Of a stretch of 64,000 nt of DNA, positions 17,430 through 26,707 are shown one piece after another. Position numbers and translations under genes: made by a program. The stretch is taken from the NCBI RefSeq assembly GCF_000420645.1, contig NZ_ATVI01000005.1:976357-1040356 (forward strand), in the 5' to 3' direction. This DNA comes from Nevskia ramosa DSM 11499 (GTDB lineage Bacteria > Pseudomonadota > Gammaproteobacteria > Nevskiales > Nevskiaceae). Numbering within the stretch: position 1 is the first letter of the stretch; every line of letters starts with the position of its first letter. The notes under the pieces are model-generated. The model made no database searches and was not told the DNA's origin. It saw only the letters and a program-made list of their open reading frames with translations.

Positions 17430-18560
17430 ATGAACCGTCTTTCCCTGATCGTTGCCGTCATCTCGGCAACGCTGCTCACCGCTGCGCCCATGCTGACTGC
17501 GAGCGCTGCCGAAATCCCCACCTACGCGCCGCCGCCAGCCGCGCCACCGCCCGGCACCAGGCTGCCGACGGTGGTCATCATGTCGATGGGCGGCACCATC
17601 GCCAGCCGCGGCACGCCACGCCTGAACGTCGCCAACTACGGTGGCAAGGGCGTGCCGCGAGTCGATCCTCAGGACTGGTTCAACGACGAACCGGAACTGG
17701 CAACTATCGCCAATATCCGTCTCGAAGACGGCCGCCCGCCGGTCGATCGCGCCAGCGGCGAAACCCAGGGCGATGACCTTAGAGTCGCCGCCCGGCTGCG
17801 GGTGCTGATGCAGGACCCGACGGTCGATGGCGTGGTCGTCACCCACGGCACCAACACGCTCGCCGAATCGGCGTTCCTGATGAATCTGATTATCGACACC
17901 GCGAAGCCGATCGTCTTCGTCGGCTCGCAGCGGCCGTGGACGGCGCTGTCCGGTGACGGCCCGCGCAACCTCTATGACGCGGTGCGAGTCGCCGGTACGA
18001 AAGAGGCTGCCGGCAAGGGCGTGCTTCATTGCATGAACCAGTACATCAACACCGCGCGCGATGTCTCGAAGACTTCCGCGTATCGCGTGCAGACTTTCAA
18101 GGGCATCGATGTCGGTGCCATTGGTTTCGCCGACCCGGACATCGTCAAGTTCTATCGCGAGCCGATGCGTCGACACACGATGGCCTCCGAGTTCGCCGGC
18201 CGCGATTACAAGGATCTGCCGACCGTCGAGATTGCCTACGCGTATCGCGATGCGCCGGGCTACATCATCGATGCGATGGTCGCCAACGGTGCCAAGGGCA
18301 TCGTCATCGACGGCACCGGCGCCGGCAGCCCGACCACCAGCCAGACCGACGCGATCAAGCGCGCCCAGGCCAAGGGCGTGGTCGTGGTCGCCACCGCCCG
18401 CACTCACGGCGGCCGCGTGCAGGACACGCCGCGCCGACGCGAAGCCAAGATCGTCCCTGGCGACAATCTGGTGCCGGAGAAGGCCCGCATCCTGTTGCAG
18501 CTGGCGCTGACCAAGACCAAGGACGTGGCCGATATCCAGAGAATTTTCAATGAGTACTGA
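17430..18560 (+). CDS. Secreted asparaginase homologue with D-to-N active-site change
   Basis: This gene encodes 376 residues with a Sec signal (cleavage near residue 27, TASAAEIP) and a proline-rich linker before the domain. Asparaginase motifs: SMGGTIAS (Thr56), VVTHGTNTLAES (Thr141, Asn142 in place of Asp), VGSQRPW, DVSKTSAYR (Lys214) and the end DVADIQRIFNEY. It is longer than its neighbour by an insertion around residues 60-90 with GKGVPRVDPQDWFND. The stop codon lies inside the start of the next gene (11-base overlap), so translation of the two is coupled. Confidence 0.9.
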   Translation: MNRLSLIVAVISATLLTAAPMLTASAAEIPTYAPPPAAPPPGTRLPTVVIMSMGGTIASRGTPRLNVANYGGKGVPRVDPQDWFNDEPELATIANIRLEDGRPPVDRASGETQGDDLRVAARLRVLMQDPTVDGVVVTHGTNTLAESAFLMNLIIDTAKPIVFVGSQRPWTALSGDGPRNLYDAVRVAGTKEAAGKGVLHCMNQYINTARDVSKTSAYRVQTFKGIDVGAIGFADPDIVKFYREPMRRHTMASEFAGRDYKDLPTVEIAYAYRDAPGYIIDAMVANGAKGIVIDGTGAGSPTTSQTDAIKRAQAKGVVVVATARTHGGRVQDTPRRREAKIVPGDNLVPEKARILLQLALTKTKDVADIQRIFNEY

Positions 18561-19677
18561 TCGCCGCTCGCTGAGTTCGTTGCTGGCGGCTGCATTGCTC
18601 GCCGGCTTCGCGACGGCTGCCAGCGCCGCAGCGCCGACGCTGCCGAAGTACGAACATTGGGTGAAGCTGAAGCCGGAGAACTCGGTGATCGGCAACTTCC
18701 CGGCGCAGAAGAAACCGATCCTCACCGTGAAGTCCGGCGACACCGTGCGCATCGACGGCGGTGGCGGCAACCGCTGGATGGAGCAGGACCCATTCGCCTG
18801 GATCAAGGACAACGGCATCAAGCTGAACGCCGAGGAAACGGCGGCGATCCGCGAGATCGACACCGTGATCAAGGACACGCCGCGCCAAGGCGAGATCAAG
18901 ACCGGGCATCTGCTGATCGGCCCGATCGCCGTCGAAGGCGCGATGCCCGGCGATACCCTCGAAGTGCGCATCATCAAGGTGGTGCCGCGCCTGCCGTACG
19001 GCACGGTCGGCCAGCGTTCAGGCCGCGGTGCGATTCCTGATGACGTGAAAGAGCCGTTCACGGTCGTCGTCAACTTCGACGAAGCCCGCACCATGGGCTC
19101 GTTCGGCGGCGGCATCGAAGTGCCGCTGCACGCGTTCCAGGGCGTCATGGGCGTGCTGCCGGCAGAAAGCGAAGGCCCCAACCGGCGCAGCGGCCCACCC
19201 GGTGTGTTCGGCGGCAATCTCGACTGCAAGGAACTGATCGACGGCACCTCGCTGTACCTGCCGGTGTTCCATCCGGGCGCGCTGTTCTTCACCGGCGACA
19301 GCCATGCCGCGCAGGGCGACGGCGAAGTCACCATCAACGCCATCGAAACCGCCAACACCTCGGTGCTGCAATTCGTGCTGCACAAGGGCAAGAAGCTGAG
19401 CGCGCCACGGGCCGAGAGCGCGACTCACCTGATGGCCTTCGGTCTCGATCCGGATCTCGATACGGCGATGCAGATGGCGACCCGCGAGACCAATTCGCTG
19501 CTCGGTGACGTCTACGGCCTGGACTTCGCGCATGCCTTTGCGCTGTCCAGCGCAGCCGTCGATTTCCGCGTGACCCAGGTGGTCGATGAGACCAAGGGAA
19601 TTCATTCGATGATCGCGAAATCGCTGTTCACGAAGGCGAAGCTGGCGCCGTTCTGGGCGGCGGGGAAGGGGCGGTAG
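18550..19677 (+). CDS. Secreted acetamidase/formamidase (FmdA/AmdA) family protein
   Basis: This gene encodes 375 residues starting at ATG 18550, inside the end of the previous gene. The N-terminus is a Sec signal peptide (LAAALLAGFATAASA), unusual because FmdA/AmdA enzymes are normally cytoplasmic. Family signatures: TGHLLIGPIAVEGAMPGD, GPPGVFGGNLDCKELIDG, LPVFHPGALFFTGDSHAAQG and GDGEVTINAIE. FmdA enzymes hydrolyse formamide or short aliphatic amides to ammonia and acid. In an operon with two asparaginase-like genes it suggests a periplasmic set for small amides. Confidence 0.88.
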   Translation: MSTDRRSLSSLLAAALLAGFATAASAAAPTLPKYEHWVKLKPENSVIGNFPAQKKPILTVKSGDTVRIDGGGGNRWMEQDPFAWIKDNGIKLNAEETAAIREIDTVIKDTPRQGEIKTGHLLIGPIAVEGAMPGDTLEVRIIKVVPRLPYGTVGQRSGRGAIPDDVKEPFTVVVNFDEARTMGSFGGGIEVPLHAFQGVMGVLPAESEGPNRRSGPPGVFGGNLDCKELIDGTSLYLPVFHPGALFFTGDSHAAQGDGEVTINAIETANTSVLQFVLHKGKKLSAPRAESATHLMAFGLDPDLDTAMQMATRETNSLLGDVYGLDFAHAFALSSAAVDFRVTQVVDETKGIHSMIAKSLFTKAKLAPFWAAGKGR

Positions 19678-19707
19678 GGTTGGTCCACATTTAAGGATAT
19701 TGGTCGG

Positions 19708-20463
19708 GTTCTCGACTTGATCCGCCCTCGTTCTCGTTGACTGATTTCGGCGCCCTATTCCGCGCTTTCGCGCGGGTAACTTTCTTCGAACGCCCGAAGA
19801 AAGTCACCAAAGAAGTGCGCCCCGCGGCATGCCGCCGACTCGCGAGAAGAAGAAGCGCGAGTCGGTTCCCTGTGCTTCTCGCGCTCTCCGGGGCACCGCG
19901 CCGACAGGCCATCCATGGCCTGGCAGCGCTCGACCGGCATCCATGCCGGTCGTCCCTCTCCGAGCACTGCGATGCTCGGCGGCATGCAGGGGGGATGAAC
20001 GTCAACGGCAGAAGCAAAGCACGGCAACGTCAAAAGCCAAGGCGGCTTCGCTTTTGATTCTGCAGTTGCTGCGGCTTTTGACTTTGGACCCCCTTAAGCG
20101 CGCCGAGCATCGCAGGCCATGGCGGACAGGCTCCGAAGGAGGCGAGGCAGGATGCCGATGCCTTTTCGCCGCGCCACGGATGGCGCGTCGAAAAGCCCCG
20201 TCATGGCCGAGAAGCACAGGGTGAAGATTCGCGCTTTGCGAGCACTGCTCGCTGCGAATCTGAACGCCCGGCCGGGATGTTCGGCCGGGCCGGGGGTATC
20301 AGAAGGACTCGCGATCCGACGCAGCGCCGGGGGCGCCCTTCCTTTGGTTACTTTCCTTGGGCGTCAAGGAAAGCGGGAAGCGATTAAAGCTTCCCGCGCC
20401 CGATAGCGCGGAATAGTGCGCCAACGCCAGCCAACAACAGCAACGGCGGATCAAGTCGAGAAC
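19708..20463. repeat. Long form of the inverted-repeat element (756 bp), non-coding
   Basis: Terminal inverted repeats of about 60 bp: GTTCTCGACTTGATCCGCC at the left and GGCGGATCAAGTCGAGAAC at the right, each followed inward by a CTATTCCGCGC / GCGCGGAATAG block. A second, nested inverted pair lies inside (AACTTTCTTCG...CACCAAAGAAG near 19778-19816 and CTTCCTTTGGTTAC...AAGGAAAG near 20338-20375). The ends match the 135-bp copy at 5733-5867. Open frames inside are arginine/alanine-rich and unconvincing. This resembles a repeat class often misannotated as small proteins in Xanthomonadales-like genomes. It fills the gap between the formamidase-like and hydrolase genes. Confidence 0.85.
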
Positions 20464-20567
20464 GAACAAATTGTCATCGAACTAGTCATGTGGATAAGGC
20501 CAGACCGAAACGACCCATTGTCTCTCCGCGACGCTTCTTGCTATATCGAACCCCAACCTCGAACAGC

Positions 20568-21431
20568 ATGGCCACCAGCCCCATGAACGCACGCACCCTG
20601 ATCCCAATCATCTTCTGCATCCTCACAGGCTTCGCAGGCATTGCACGCGCCGGCGAACAGCGAGTCGAGGTCGCGAAAGGCGTGAGCGGTGCCTGGCTGA
20701 CACCCGACAGCGGCTGGGACGGCCGCACCGTGCTCATGCTGCATGGCTTCGCCGATGACATGGATGGCGTCGGCGACCTCGGCAAGCACCTCGCCCAGGC
20801 GATGGCCGCGGAAGGCATCGCAAGCTTGCGGATCAACTTTCGCGGCGAAGGCGATCGCCTGCGCACCCACATCGAATCGACCTTCCCGACACGGCTGGCC
20901 GATACCGCATCCTCCTACGCCTTCCTGCTGAAGCAGAAAGGCGTCGACGTGAAGCACATCGGCGTCTGGGGCTTCAGCCTCGGCGCCAGCACCGCGATCG
21001 AGACCGGCGGCAGCAAGCCGGCGTGGTTCCGGACGATGGCGGTCTGGTCCAGCCCGGCTGGCGACCAGTTCGCGATGTGGCAGCAGAGCGTGCCGGAAGT
21101 CGTCGAGAAAGCGCTGCGCGACGGCGAGGCCACGGAGGACGTGCCGGGCTGGAAGAAGATCACCACCAAGCGCGCGTTCTACGAAAGCTTCCGCGGCTTC
21201 GATATCGACCGCTCGCTGGCGAAATACCCCGGCGCCTTCCTCACCGTACGAGGCTCGCAGGATCACCTGCCACAGCACGATGCGGAGTTCCTGCGCATCG
21301 CTCCCGGCCAGCCCGCCGAAGCCCTGCTGATCGGCGGTGCCGACCACATTTTCCGCGTCTTCGATCCCGGTGCCCCGCTCGCTCAGCGCGCGATGGATGT
21401 CACGGTGGCTTGGTTCGTTCGGACGCTGTGA
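20568..21431 (+). CDS. Secreted alpha/beta hydrolase
   Basis: This gene encodes 287 residues from ATG 20568; ATG 20583 is equally possible and both give a signal peptide ending GIARAGEQ. Alpha/beta-hydrolase features: LMLHGFADD oxyanion loop, nucleophile Ser137 in GFSLGAS, acid in VRGSQDHLP and the His in GGADHIF. The family includes esterases, lipases, peptidases and dienelactone hydrolases; no specific substrate is evident. It stands alone between the long repeat and a convergent amidase and may add esterase capacity to the amidase island. Confidence 0.82.
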   Translation: MATSPMNARTLIPIIFCILTGFAGIARAGEQRVEVAKGVSGAWLTPDSGWDGRTVLMLHGFADDMDGVGDLGKHLAQAMAAEGIASLRINFRGEGDRLRTHIESTFPTRLADTASSYAFLLKQKGVDVKHIGVWGFSLGASTAIETGGSKPAWFRTMAVWSSPAGDQFAMWQQSVPEVVEKALRDGEATEDVPGWKKITTKRAFYESFRGFDIDRSLAKYPGAFLTVRGSQDHLPQHDAEFLRIAPGQPAEALLIGGADHIFRVFDPGAPLAQRAMDVTVAWFVRTL

Positions 21432-21549
21432 TCACAGCTGTGTAGTGCGGGAAAGCCGCAGGCGCAGCCCACCTTCTGCAACGCGCCGACTGCCAGACGA
21501 GGCGGGATGCGCGGCCAAGAATCCGGCCGCTTTCCCGCCCTACGTGCGT

Positions 21550-23151
21550 TCAATCCCTCGCCACCACAGGCCCCAAAGCCGGCACGCTGGCCGGCGGTCG
21601 GCGATAGCGAGTGGCCTGTTCGTAGGCATAGGCGTAGCCAACGATCTTCGCGTCGTCCCAGGCGCGGCCGAGGATCTGTAGGCCAACCGGCAGGCCCTGG
21701 CCGAGGTAGCCGCTCGGTACCGATAGCGCGGGCCATTGCAGCGTGCTGCCGACGAAGGTCAGGCTGCTGCCGAGGCCGGTGACGCCGCCCTTGGGGTTGG
21801 CTTCTTCGGTCATCAACTGGGTGTTGCGGTCGCCGTTGACGACGGGCAGTTGCGCCCAGGTCGGGAAGACCACGGCGTCTATCTTGCCGCTGTCCATCGC
21901 CTTGGTGAACGCGACTCTGTAAGCCTCTTCGACTTCCAGTCCCTTGATGGTTTCCTGATCGGTGGCGACCGGGCCGGCGGCGGCATCGGCTTCCAGTCGC
22001 ACCTGATGCAGCGGATGGGCGAGCTTGGAGGCGGCGATGGCTTCCATCGACGGATACGGGATGCCCGGATGGGCGGCGAGGTAGCGGTTCATGTCGTCCT
22101 TGCGGCGTGCCGAAGTCTGCGGCGCGCGGGGCAGGGTTTCGATCTCCGGTACGGCGAACGGATCGACGATCACGGCACCCGCGGCCTTCAGTTCGGCGAG
22201 CGTCTTCTCGAAGTTCGCGAGAATGCGCGGATCGGTGTTCTTGGCGGTGAAGATCTGCCGCAGCACGCCGAGGCGCGCGCCCTTCAACGCGTCCTTCTTC
22301 AGCACCGCGGTATAGGTCTTGGCGATATGGCCCTTGGCGCGCAGCGTGGCGGCGTCGGTGGGATCGATGCCGGCGATGGCGTCGAGCAGCAGCGCCATGT
22401 CGGTGACATTGCGCACCATCGGCCCGGCGGTGTCACGAACGCTGTTGTTCGGCTGGATGCCGTCGCGCGATACCAGGCCGACGGTCGGCCGCAGGCCGGC
22501 GAGGGCGTTGTGGGCGGCGGGCATGCGTACGCTGCCGCCGGTATCGGTGCCGATGCCGACGGTCGCGAAGCTCGCGGCGATCGAAGCGCCGGTGCCGCCG
22601 GACGAGCCGCCGGTGGCGAACGCGGTGTTGTACGGGTTGCGCGCGAAGCCCGGCAGCACCGAGTTGATGTTGTCGCCGCCGCCGTTGGTGAACTCCGAGG
22701 TGGAAGCCTTGCCGAGGATGATGCCGCCGGCCGCCTTGATCTTCGCGACCAGGGTCGCGTCGCGCTTCGGCATCCAGTTCTTCCAGCCCTGGAAGCCGGA
22801 AGTGTTCGGCATGTCGTCGGCGTCGATCACGTCCTTCACCAGCACCGGGATGCCATGCAGCGGCCCCTTGAGCTTGCCGCTGGCCTTGAATGCGGCGTCG
22901 ATGCGATCGGCTTCCTCGAGCGCTTTCGGATTGAGATTGATGATCGAGTTCAGATACGGGCCCTGCTTGTCATAGGCTTCGATGCGGGCCAGATACATCT
23001 CCACCACCTGGCGCGTGCTCAGCTCGCCGGATCGATACGCGGCCTGGATGTCGGCAATGCTGGCTTCCTCGATCTGCAGCGCGTGGGCGGGTGCGGCGGC
23101 GATCAGCGCAGCGGCGAAAGCGGCGAGCAGGGACAGGCGGCGGTGACGCAT
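21550..23151 (-). CDS. Secreted amidase (AS family)
   Basis: This gene encodes 533 residues. ATG 23151 follows TGGAGAA at about 8 bases and opens a Sec signal ending APAHALQIEE. The triad is Lys106 (GIPVLVKD), cis-Ser183 (GGSSGGTG) and Ser207 (GTDTGGSV). The stretch GGGDNINSV...ARNPYNTAFATGG is nearly identical to the amidase part of the fusion gene at 29933, so they are paralogues. It is divergently oriented from the plus-strand amidase run beginning at 23324, sharing 172 bp of upstream DNA with it. No lipocalin-like extension here. Confidence 0.92.
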   Translation of the reverse strand: MRHRRLSLLAAFAAALIAAAPAHALQIEEASIADIQAAYRSGELSTRQVVEMYLARIEAYDKQGPYLNSIINLNPKALEEADRIDAAFKASGKLKGPLHGIPVLVKDVIDADDMPNTSGFQGWKNWMPKRDATLVAKIKAAGGIILGKASTSEFTNGGGDNINSVLPGFARNPYNTAFATGGSSGGTGASIAASFATVGIGTDTGGSVRMPAAHNALAGLRPTVGLVSRDGIQPNNSVRDTAGPMVRNVTDMALLLDAIAGIDPTDAATLRAKGHIAKTYTAVLKKDALKGARLGVLRQIFTAKNTDPRILANFEKTLAELKAAGAVIVDPFAVPEIETLPRAPQTSARRKDDMNRYLAAHPGIPYPSMEAIAASKLAHPLHQVRLEADAAAGPVATDQETIKGLEVEEAYRVAFTKAMDSGKIDAVVFPTWAQLPVVNGDRNTQLMTEEANPKGGVTGLGSSLTFVGSTLQWPALSVPSGYLGQGLPVGLQILGRAWDDAKIVGYAYAYEQATRYRRPPASVPALGPVVARD

Positions 23152-23323
23152 TGAGGATTCTCCAGAGTAGCCAGGACGGTCTTCTGAAGATGACGGCCAA
23201 TGTCGGCGCTGACCCTACGTCCCGGCTCAGGTAGGGGAGCGATGCCGCCTCGCGTCTGAATCAGTACGGCACCAGCGTTCGAAATCTGCATTGCCGTGGC
23301 CGCGTATCCGGAAAGCCACACTC

Positions 23324-24832
23324 ATGAACTACTCCCTGTCACGCCGCAAGTTGTTGGGCACCACCGTGGCTGCGACGGCTGCCGCCTCGCTGGGTCGCCT
23401 CGGTCCGGCCTTCGCGGCTGCGGACACACCGGAGCAGCTGGTGCAGCGCTCCGTCGTCGAAATCGCGGCGATGATCCGCAACAAGCAGGTCAGCGCCGTC
23501 GAGGTGGTGAAGGCCTGCTACGCGCGCATCGACGTGGTCAATCCGCGCATCAACGCAGTGGTGGCGCAGTGTCGCGAACGCGCCTTGGCCGAAGCCGCGG
23601 AAGCCGATGCCTTGCTCGCCCGAGGCCAGATCAAGGGCCCGCTGCACGGTGTGCCGTTCACGGTGAAGGATTCCTTCGATACCGTCGGCGTGGTCAGCAC
23701 CGCCGGCACGCTCGGCCGCAAGGATTTCGTGCCGGGCAAGGACGCCACCGTGGTCGCCCGTGTGCGCGAAGCCGGCGCCATCCTGCTCGGCAAGACCAAC
23801 ACGCCGGAGTTCACGCTCGGTGGCGGCGCCCGCGAAACCTTTAACCTCATCCACGGGCAGACCTACAACCCGTATGGCGAAGGCTATCTGTGCTCCGGCT
23901 CGTCAGGCGGCGCGGGCGCCATCGTCGCTGCGGCGGGTTCGTACTTCGACATCGGCTCCGACTACGGCGGCAGCATTCGCGGCCCCGCGTTCGCCAACGG
24001 CATCGCCGGCCTCAAGCCCACCTATGGCCGGGTGCCGCGCACCGGCCACATCGTCGGTTACGGCGGGCCGTTCGATAACTTCCAGGAGATCGGCCCGCTG
24101 GCGCGCCGGGTGGCCGACATCGAACTGCTGCTACCGATCATGATGGGTGAGGATTCATCCGACGCCGCGATGGCGCCGGTGCCGCTGGGTGCTTCGAAAG
24201 ACGTTGATCTGAGCCAGCTGCGCGTCGCCTGGTATGACGACAACGGCAGCGTCAAGGTCAGCGGCGAAGTACAGGCGATCATCAAGCAGTGCATCGGTTA
24301 CTTCCGTGCGCTGGGCTGCAAGGTGAAGGAAGACCGACCGCCGCGCTTCAAGGAACTGGCCGATACGCGCGGCGCGTTCTCCGGCGCCGACGGCCGCGAG
24401 TTCATGCGTCGCCTGCTGAAGAAGCACGGCACCGTGCAGGCCTCGCCCGGTTTGAACATCAGCGGCACGGCCGTGCCCAGCGCCGAGTTCACGCGCCTGT
24501 GCGAGAAGATGGACGAGATCAAGCGCGAACAGTTGGCCTGGTTCGAGCAGTACGACCTGATCCTCTGCCCGGTCACCTGGCGCGCGGTGCAGAAGGTGCC
24601 CACCGAATTCATCAAGTCGCCGGAATGGGGTGCGGGCTACGGCGGCATGACCAGCGAATACAACACCACCGGCTGGCCCGCCGGCGTGGTGCGAGTGGGC
24701 ACCTCGAAAGAATCCAAGGGCCTGCCGTTGGGCATCCACGTGGTGGCGCAGCCCTGGCGCGATGACGTGGTGCTGGCGGCGCTGGCCCACATCGAAGCGC
24801 AGACCGGCGGCTGGATAGCTCCCCCGCTGTGA
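23324..24832 (+). CDS. Tat-exported amidase, module A copy 1
   Basis: This gene encodes 502 residues. ATG 23324 is chosen because it begins a Tat signal (SRRKLLGTTVAATAA). The triad is Lys115 (GVPFTVKD), cis-Ser193 (SGSSGGAG) and Ser217 (SDYGGSIR). Note SDYGGS instead of the usual TDTGGS. It is closely related to the gene at 26708 (both have KACYARID, GRKDFVPGKD, NLIHGQTYNPY and a GYGG...F..E.GPLARRV stretch). It is the first gene of the A1-B1-A2-B2 array; 41 bases separate it from B1. Probably periplasmic after folding with no cofactor, so Tat use may reflect fast folding. Confidence 0.92.
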   Translation: MNYSLSRRKLLGTTVAATAAASLGRLGPAFAAADTPEQLVQRSVVEIAAMIRNKQVSAVEVVKACYARIDVVNPRINAVVAQCRERALAEAAEADALLARGQIKGPLHGVPFTVKDSFDTVGVVSTAGTLGRKDFVPGKDATVVARVREAGAILLGKTNTPEFTLGGGARETFNLIHGQTYNPYGEGYLCSGSSGGAGAIVAAAGSYFDIGSDYGGSIRGPAFANGIAGLKPTYGRVPRTGHIVGYGGPFDNFQEIGPLARRVADIELLLPIMMGEDSSDAAMAPVPLGASKDVDLSQLRVAWYDDNGSVKVSGEVQAIIKQCIGYFRALGCKVKEDRPPRFKELADTRGAFSGADGREFMRRLLKKHGTVQASPGLNISGTAVPSAEFTRLCEKMDEIKREQLAWFEQYDLILCPVTWRAVQKVPTEFIKSPEWGAGYGGMTSEYNTTGWPAGVVRVGTSKESKGLPLGIHVVAQPWRDDVVLAALAHIEAQTGGWIAPPL

Positions 24833-24873
24833 TCGCCCCACGAACCTCCTTCCCGAATCACGACGAGCCCGCC

Positions 24874-26466
24874 ATGCCCAAATCCGAAACTGCCGCTCTT
24901 GCTGTTGCTCACCACAACTTTCCCGAGCCGCGCAGCCGTCGCGAATTCCTCGGCCTGGCCCGCGCCGTCGCGGCGGCTGCGGCCACCGTTGCAGCGGTCG
25001 CCGCACCGCGCGCGCTTGCGGCTTCGACCGACACCAGCAACGAACTGATCTATATGTCGGCGACCAAGCTCGCCGGCCTGATCCGCGCCGGCAAGGTATC
25101 GGCCAGCGAAGCGGTCGAGGCCTACATAGCCCGCCAGCTGAGCGTCAACGACATGCTCAACGCGGTGGTGATGAACAGCTACACGCGTGCTCGTGCCGAA
25201 GCGAAAGCGGCGGACAAGGCCGCAGCACGCGGCAACTGGATGGGCCCGCTGCACGGTGTGCCGATGACCATCAAGGATTCGCTCGATACCGAAGGCGTGA
25301 TCACCACCGGCGCCACCTATGGCCGTCAGCAATTCATTCCGAAGAAGGATGCGACCGTCGTCGCCAGAGTCCGCAAGGCCGGTGCGATCCTGCTCGGCAA
25401 GACCAACACCCCGGAGTTCACCTTGGGCGGGCTCGGCGGCATCAGCGCCGCCTCGAACCTGCTGTACGGCTCCTCGCACAATCCCTATGACCTGACGCGC
25501 AGCACGGCCGGTTCGTCCGGTGGTGCCGGCGCCATCGTCGCGGCGGGTGGTGCGGCTTTCGACATCGGCTCCGACTGGGGCGGTTCGATCCGCGGCCCGG
25601 CCCACAACAACGGCATCGCCGGCATCAAGCCGACTTCGGTGCGGGTGCCGCGCACGGGTCACATCGTCGACTACGGCGGCATCTTCGATCTCTGGCAGCA
25701 GCTGGGGCCGATGACCCGTAGAGTCGAAGACCTGACGCTGATCACGCCGATCATCTCCGGCCCGGATTTCCACGACGCCTCCTGCGCGCCGGTGCCCTGG
25801 GTCGATCCGGCGACCGTGGATATCAAGAAGTTGAAGGTGGCGTTCTGCGTCGACAACGGAGCAACAGGGCAGGGCGCAACGGATGAGGACACGAAGAAGG
25901 TCGTGCGTCAGGTGGCCGCCTGGCTGACTGGCGCAACGACCTCGGTGACCGAAGCCGCACCCACTGAAGTGCTGAAGACCTTGTCCGCCGCGCGCAGCAA
26001 GCTGTCCAGCGGTGACGGCTATGCCTACTACAAGCGCCTCGCCGAGAAGTGGCACACCGAAAACATCTCGCCGCAACGGAAGACCCAGATGGCCGATCCG
26101 AAGGTGCTGAGCACCGCGGAGATGGTCGAAGCCTGGGAACAGCAGGACGAGTGCAAGTCGCGCCTGCTCGCCTGGATGAAGAACTACGACGTGTTCGTCT
26201 GCCCGGTCTCCGGCAAGCCCGCGCAGCCGATCGATGTGCCCGGCGGTGCGCCGATGGGTGGCGGTGCCGGCAACGGCTGGCCGTACACCGGCGTGTTCAA
26301 TTCCACCGGCTGGCCGGTGGTCGTGGTCCGCGCCGGCAGCTCGGCGGACGGCAAGCTGCCGATCGGCGTGCAGATCGTCTGCGCGCCCTGGCGTGAGGAC
26401 ATCTGCCTGGCGGTCGCTTCATTTGTCGAGGCGCAGAGCGGGGGATGGAAGCAGCCGCCGATTTAG
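24874..26466 (+). CDS. Tat-exported amidase, module B copy 1
   Basis: This gene encodes 530 residues from ATG 24874; an upstream GTG overlapping the previous stop is possible but lacks a better ribosome site. Tat signal: SRREFLGLAR followed by an Ala-rich stretch. The triad is Lys134 (MTIKDSLD), cis-Ser214 (AGSSGGAG) and Ser238 (SDWGGSIR). It is the paralogue of 28274-29863; positions 25054-25097 match 28466-28509 over 44 bases exactly, pointing to recent duplication. The region following the core (residues 310-410) differs most between the copies and may set substrate choice. Confidence 0.92.
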   Translation: MPKSETAALAVAHHNFPEPRSRREFLGLARAVAAAAATVAAVAAPRALAASTDTSNELIYMSATKLAGLIRAGKVSASEAVEAYIARQLSVNDMLNAVVMNSYTRARAEAKAADKAAARGNWMGPLHGVPMTIKDSLDTEGVITTGATYGRQQFIPKKDATVVARVRKAGAILLGKTNTPEFTLGGLGGISAASNLLYGSSHNPYDLTRSTAGSSGGAGAIVAAGGAAFDIGSDWGGSIRGPAHNNGIAGIKPTSVRVPRTGHIVDYGGIFDLWQQLGPMTRRVEDLTLITPIISGPDFHDASCAPVPWVDPATVDIKKLKVAFCVDNGATGQGATDEDTKKVVRQVAAWLTGATTSVTEAAPTEVLKTLSAARSKLSSGDGYAYYKRLAEKWHTENISPQRKTQMADPKVLSTAEMVEAWEQQDECKSRLLAWMKNYDVFVCPVSGKPAQPIDVPGGAPMGGGAGNGWPYTGVFNSTGWPVVVVRAGSSADGKLPIGVQIVCAPWREDICLAVASFVEAQSGGWKQPPI

Positions 26467-26488
26467 CGATTTCCTTACACCTACACCC

Positions 26489-26572
26489 GTCATGCCCGCG
26501 CAGGCGGGCATCCAGTTCTGGCCGTAGCGCACCGCATCGAAACTGGATTCCCGCCTTCGCGGGAATGACGGG
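26489..26572. repeat. REP-like inverted repeat between amidase modules
   Basis: Two arms face each other: CGTCATGCCCGCGCAGGCGG near 26489-26510 and CGCCTTCGCGGGAATGACGG near 26552-26572. Each arm is itself a small palindrome (CCCGC..GCGGG). This is the familiar CGTCATTCCCGCGAAGGCGGGAATCCAG type of dispersed repeat of Proteobacteria. It sits exactly between B1 and A2 of the duplicated amidase array and could terminate, stabilise or recombine there. Confidence 0.8.
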
Positions 26573-26707
26573 ATCTTCTGTCCGTTCGACTCGAGAACGG
26601 TCCGCGCCAGCCCGCAACGCCAAAGGTAGGGGGAAGGCCCTGCGATCCGTTCCATGAACAGACTCCGCGCGCCGCGCGGCCCTGTACGCCACCGAACGAG
26701 CATTTCC

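Noticed and set aside
19737-20406. Small open frames inside the long repeat
   Set aside because: They lie wholly in a repeated element, have biased composition and no ribosome sites; treated as non-coding.
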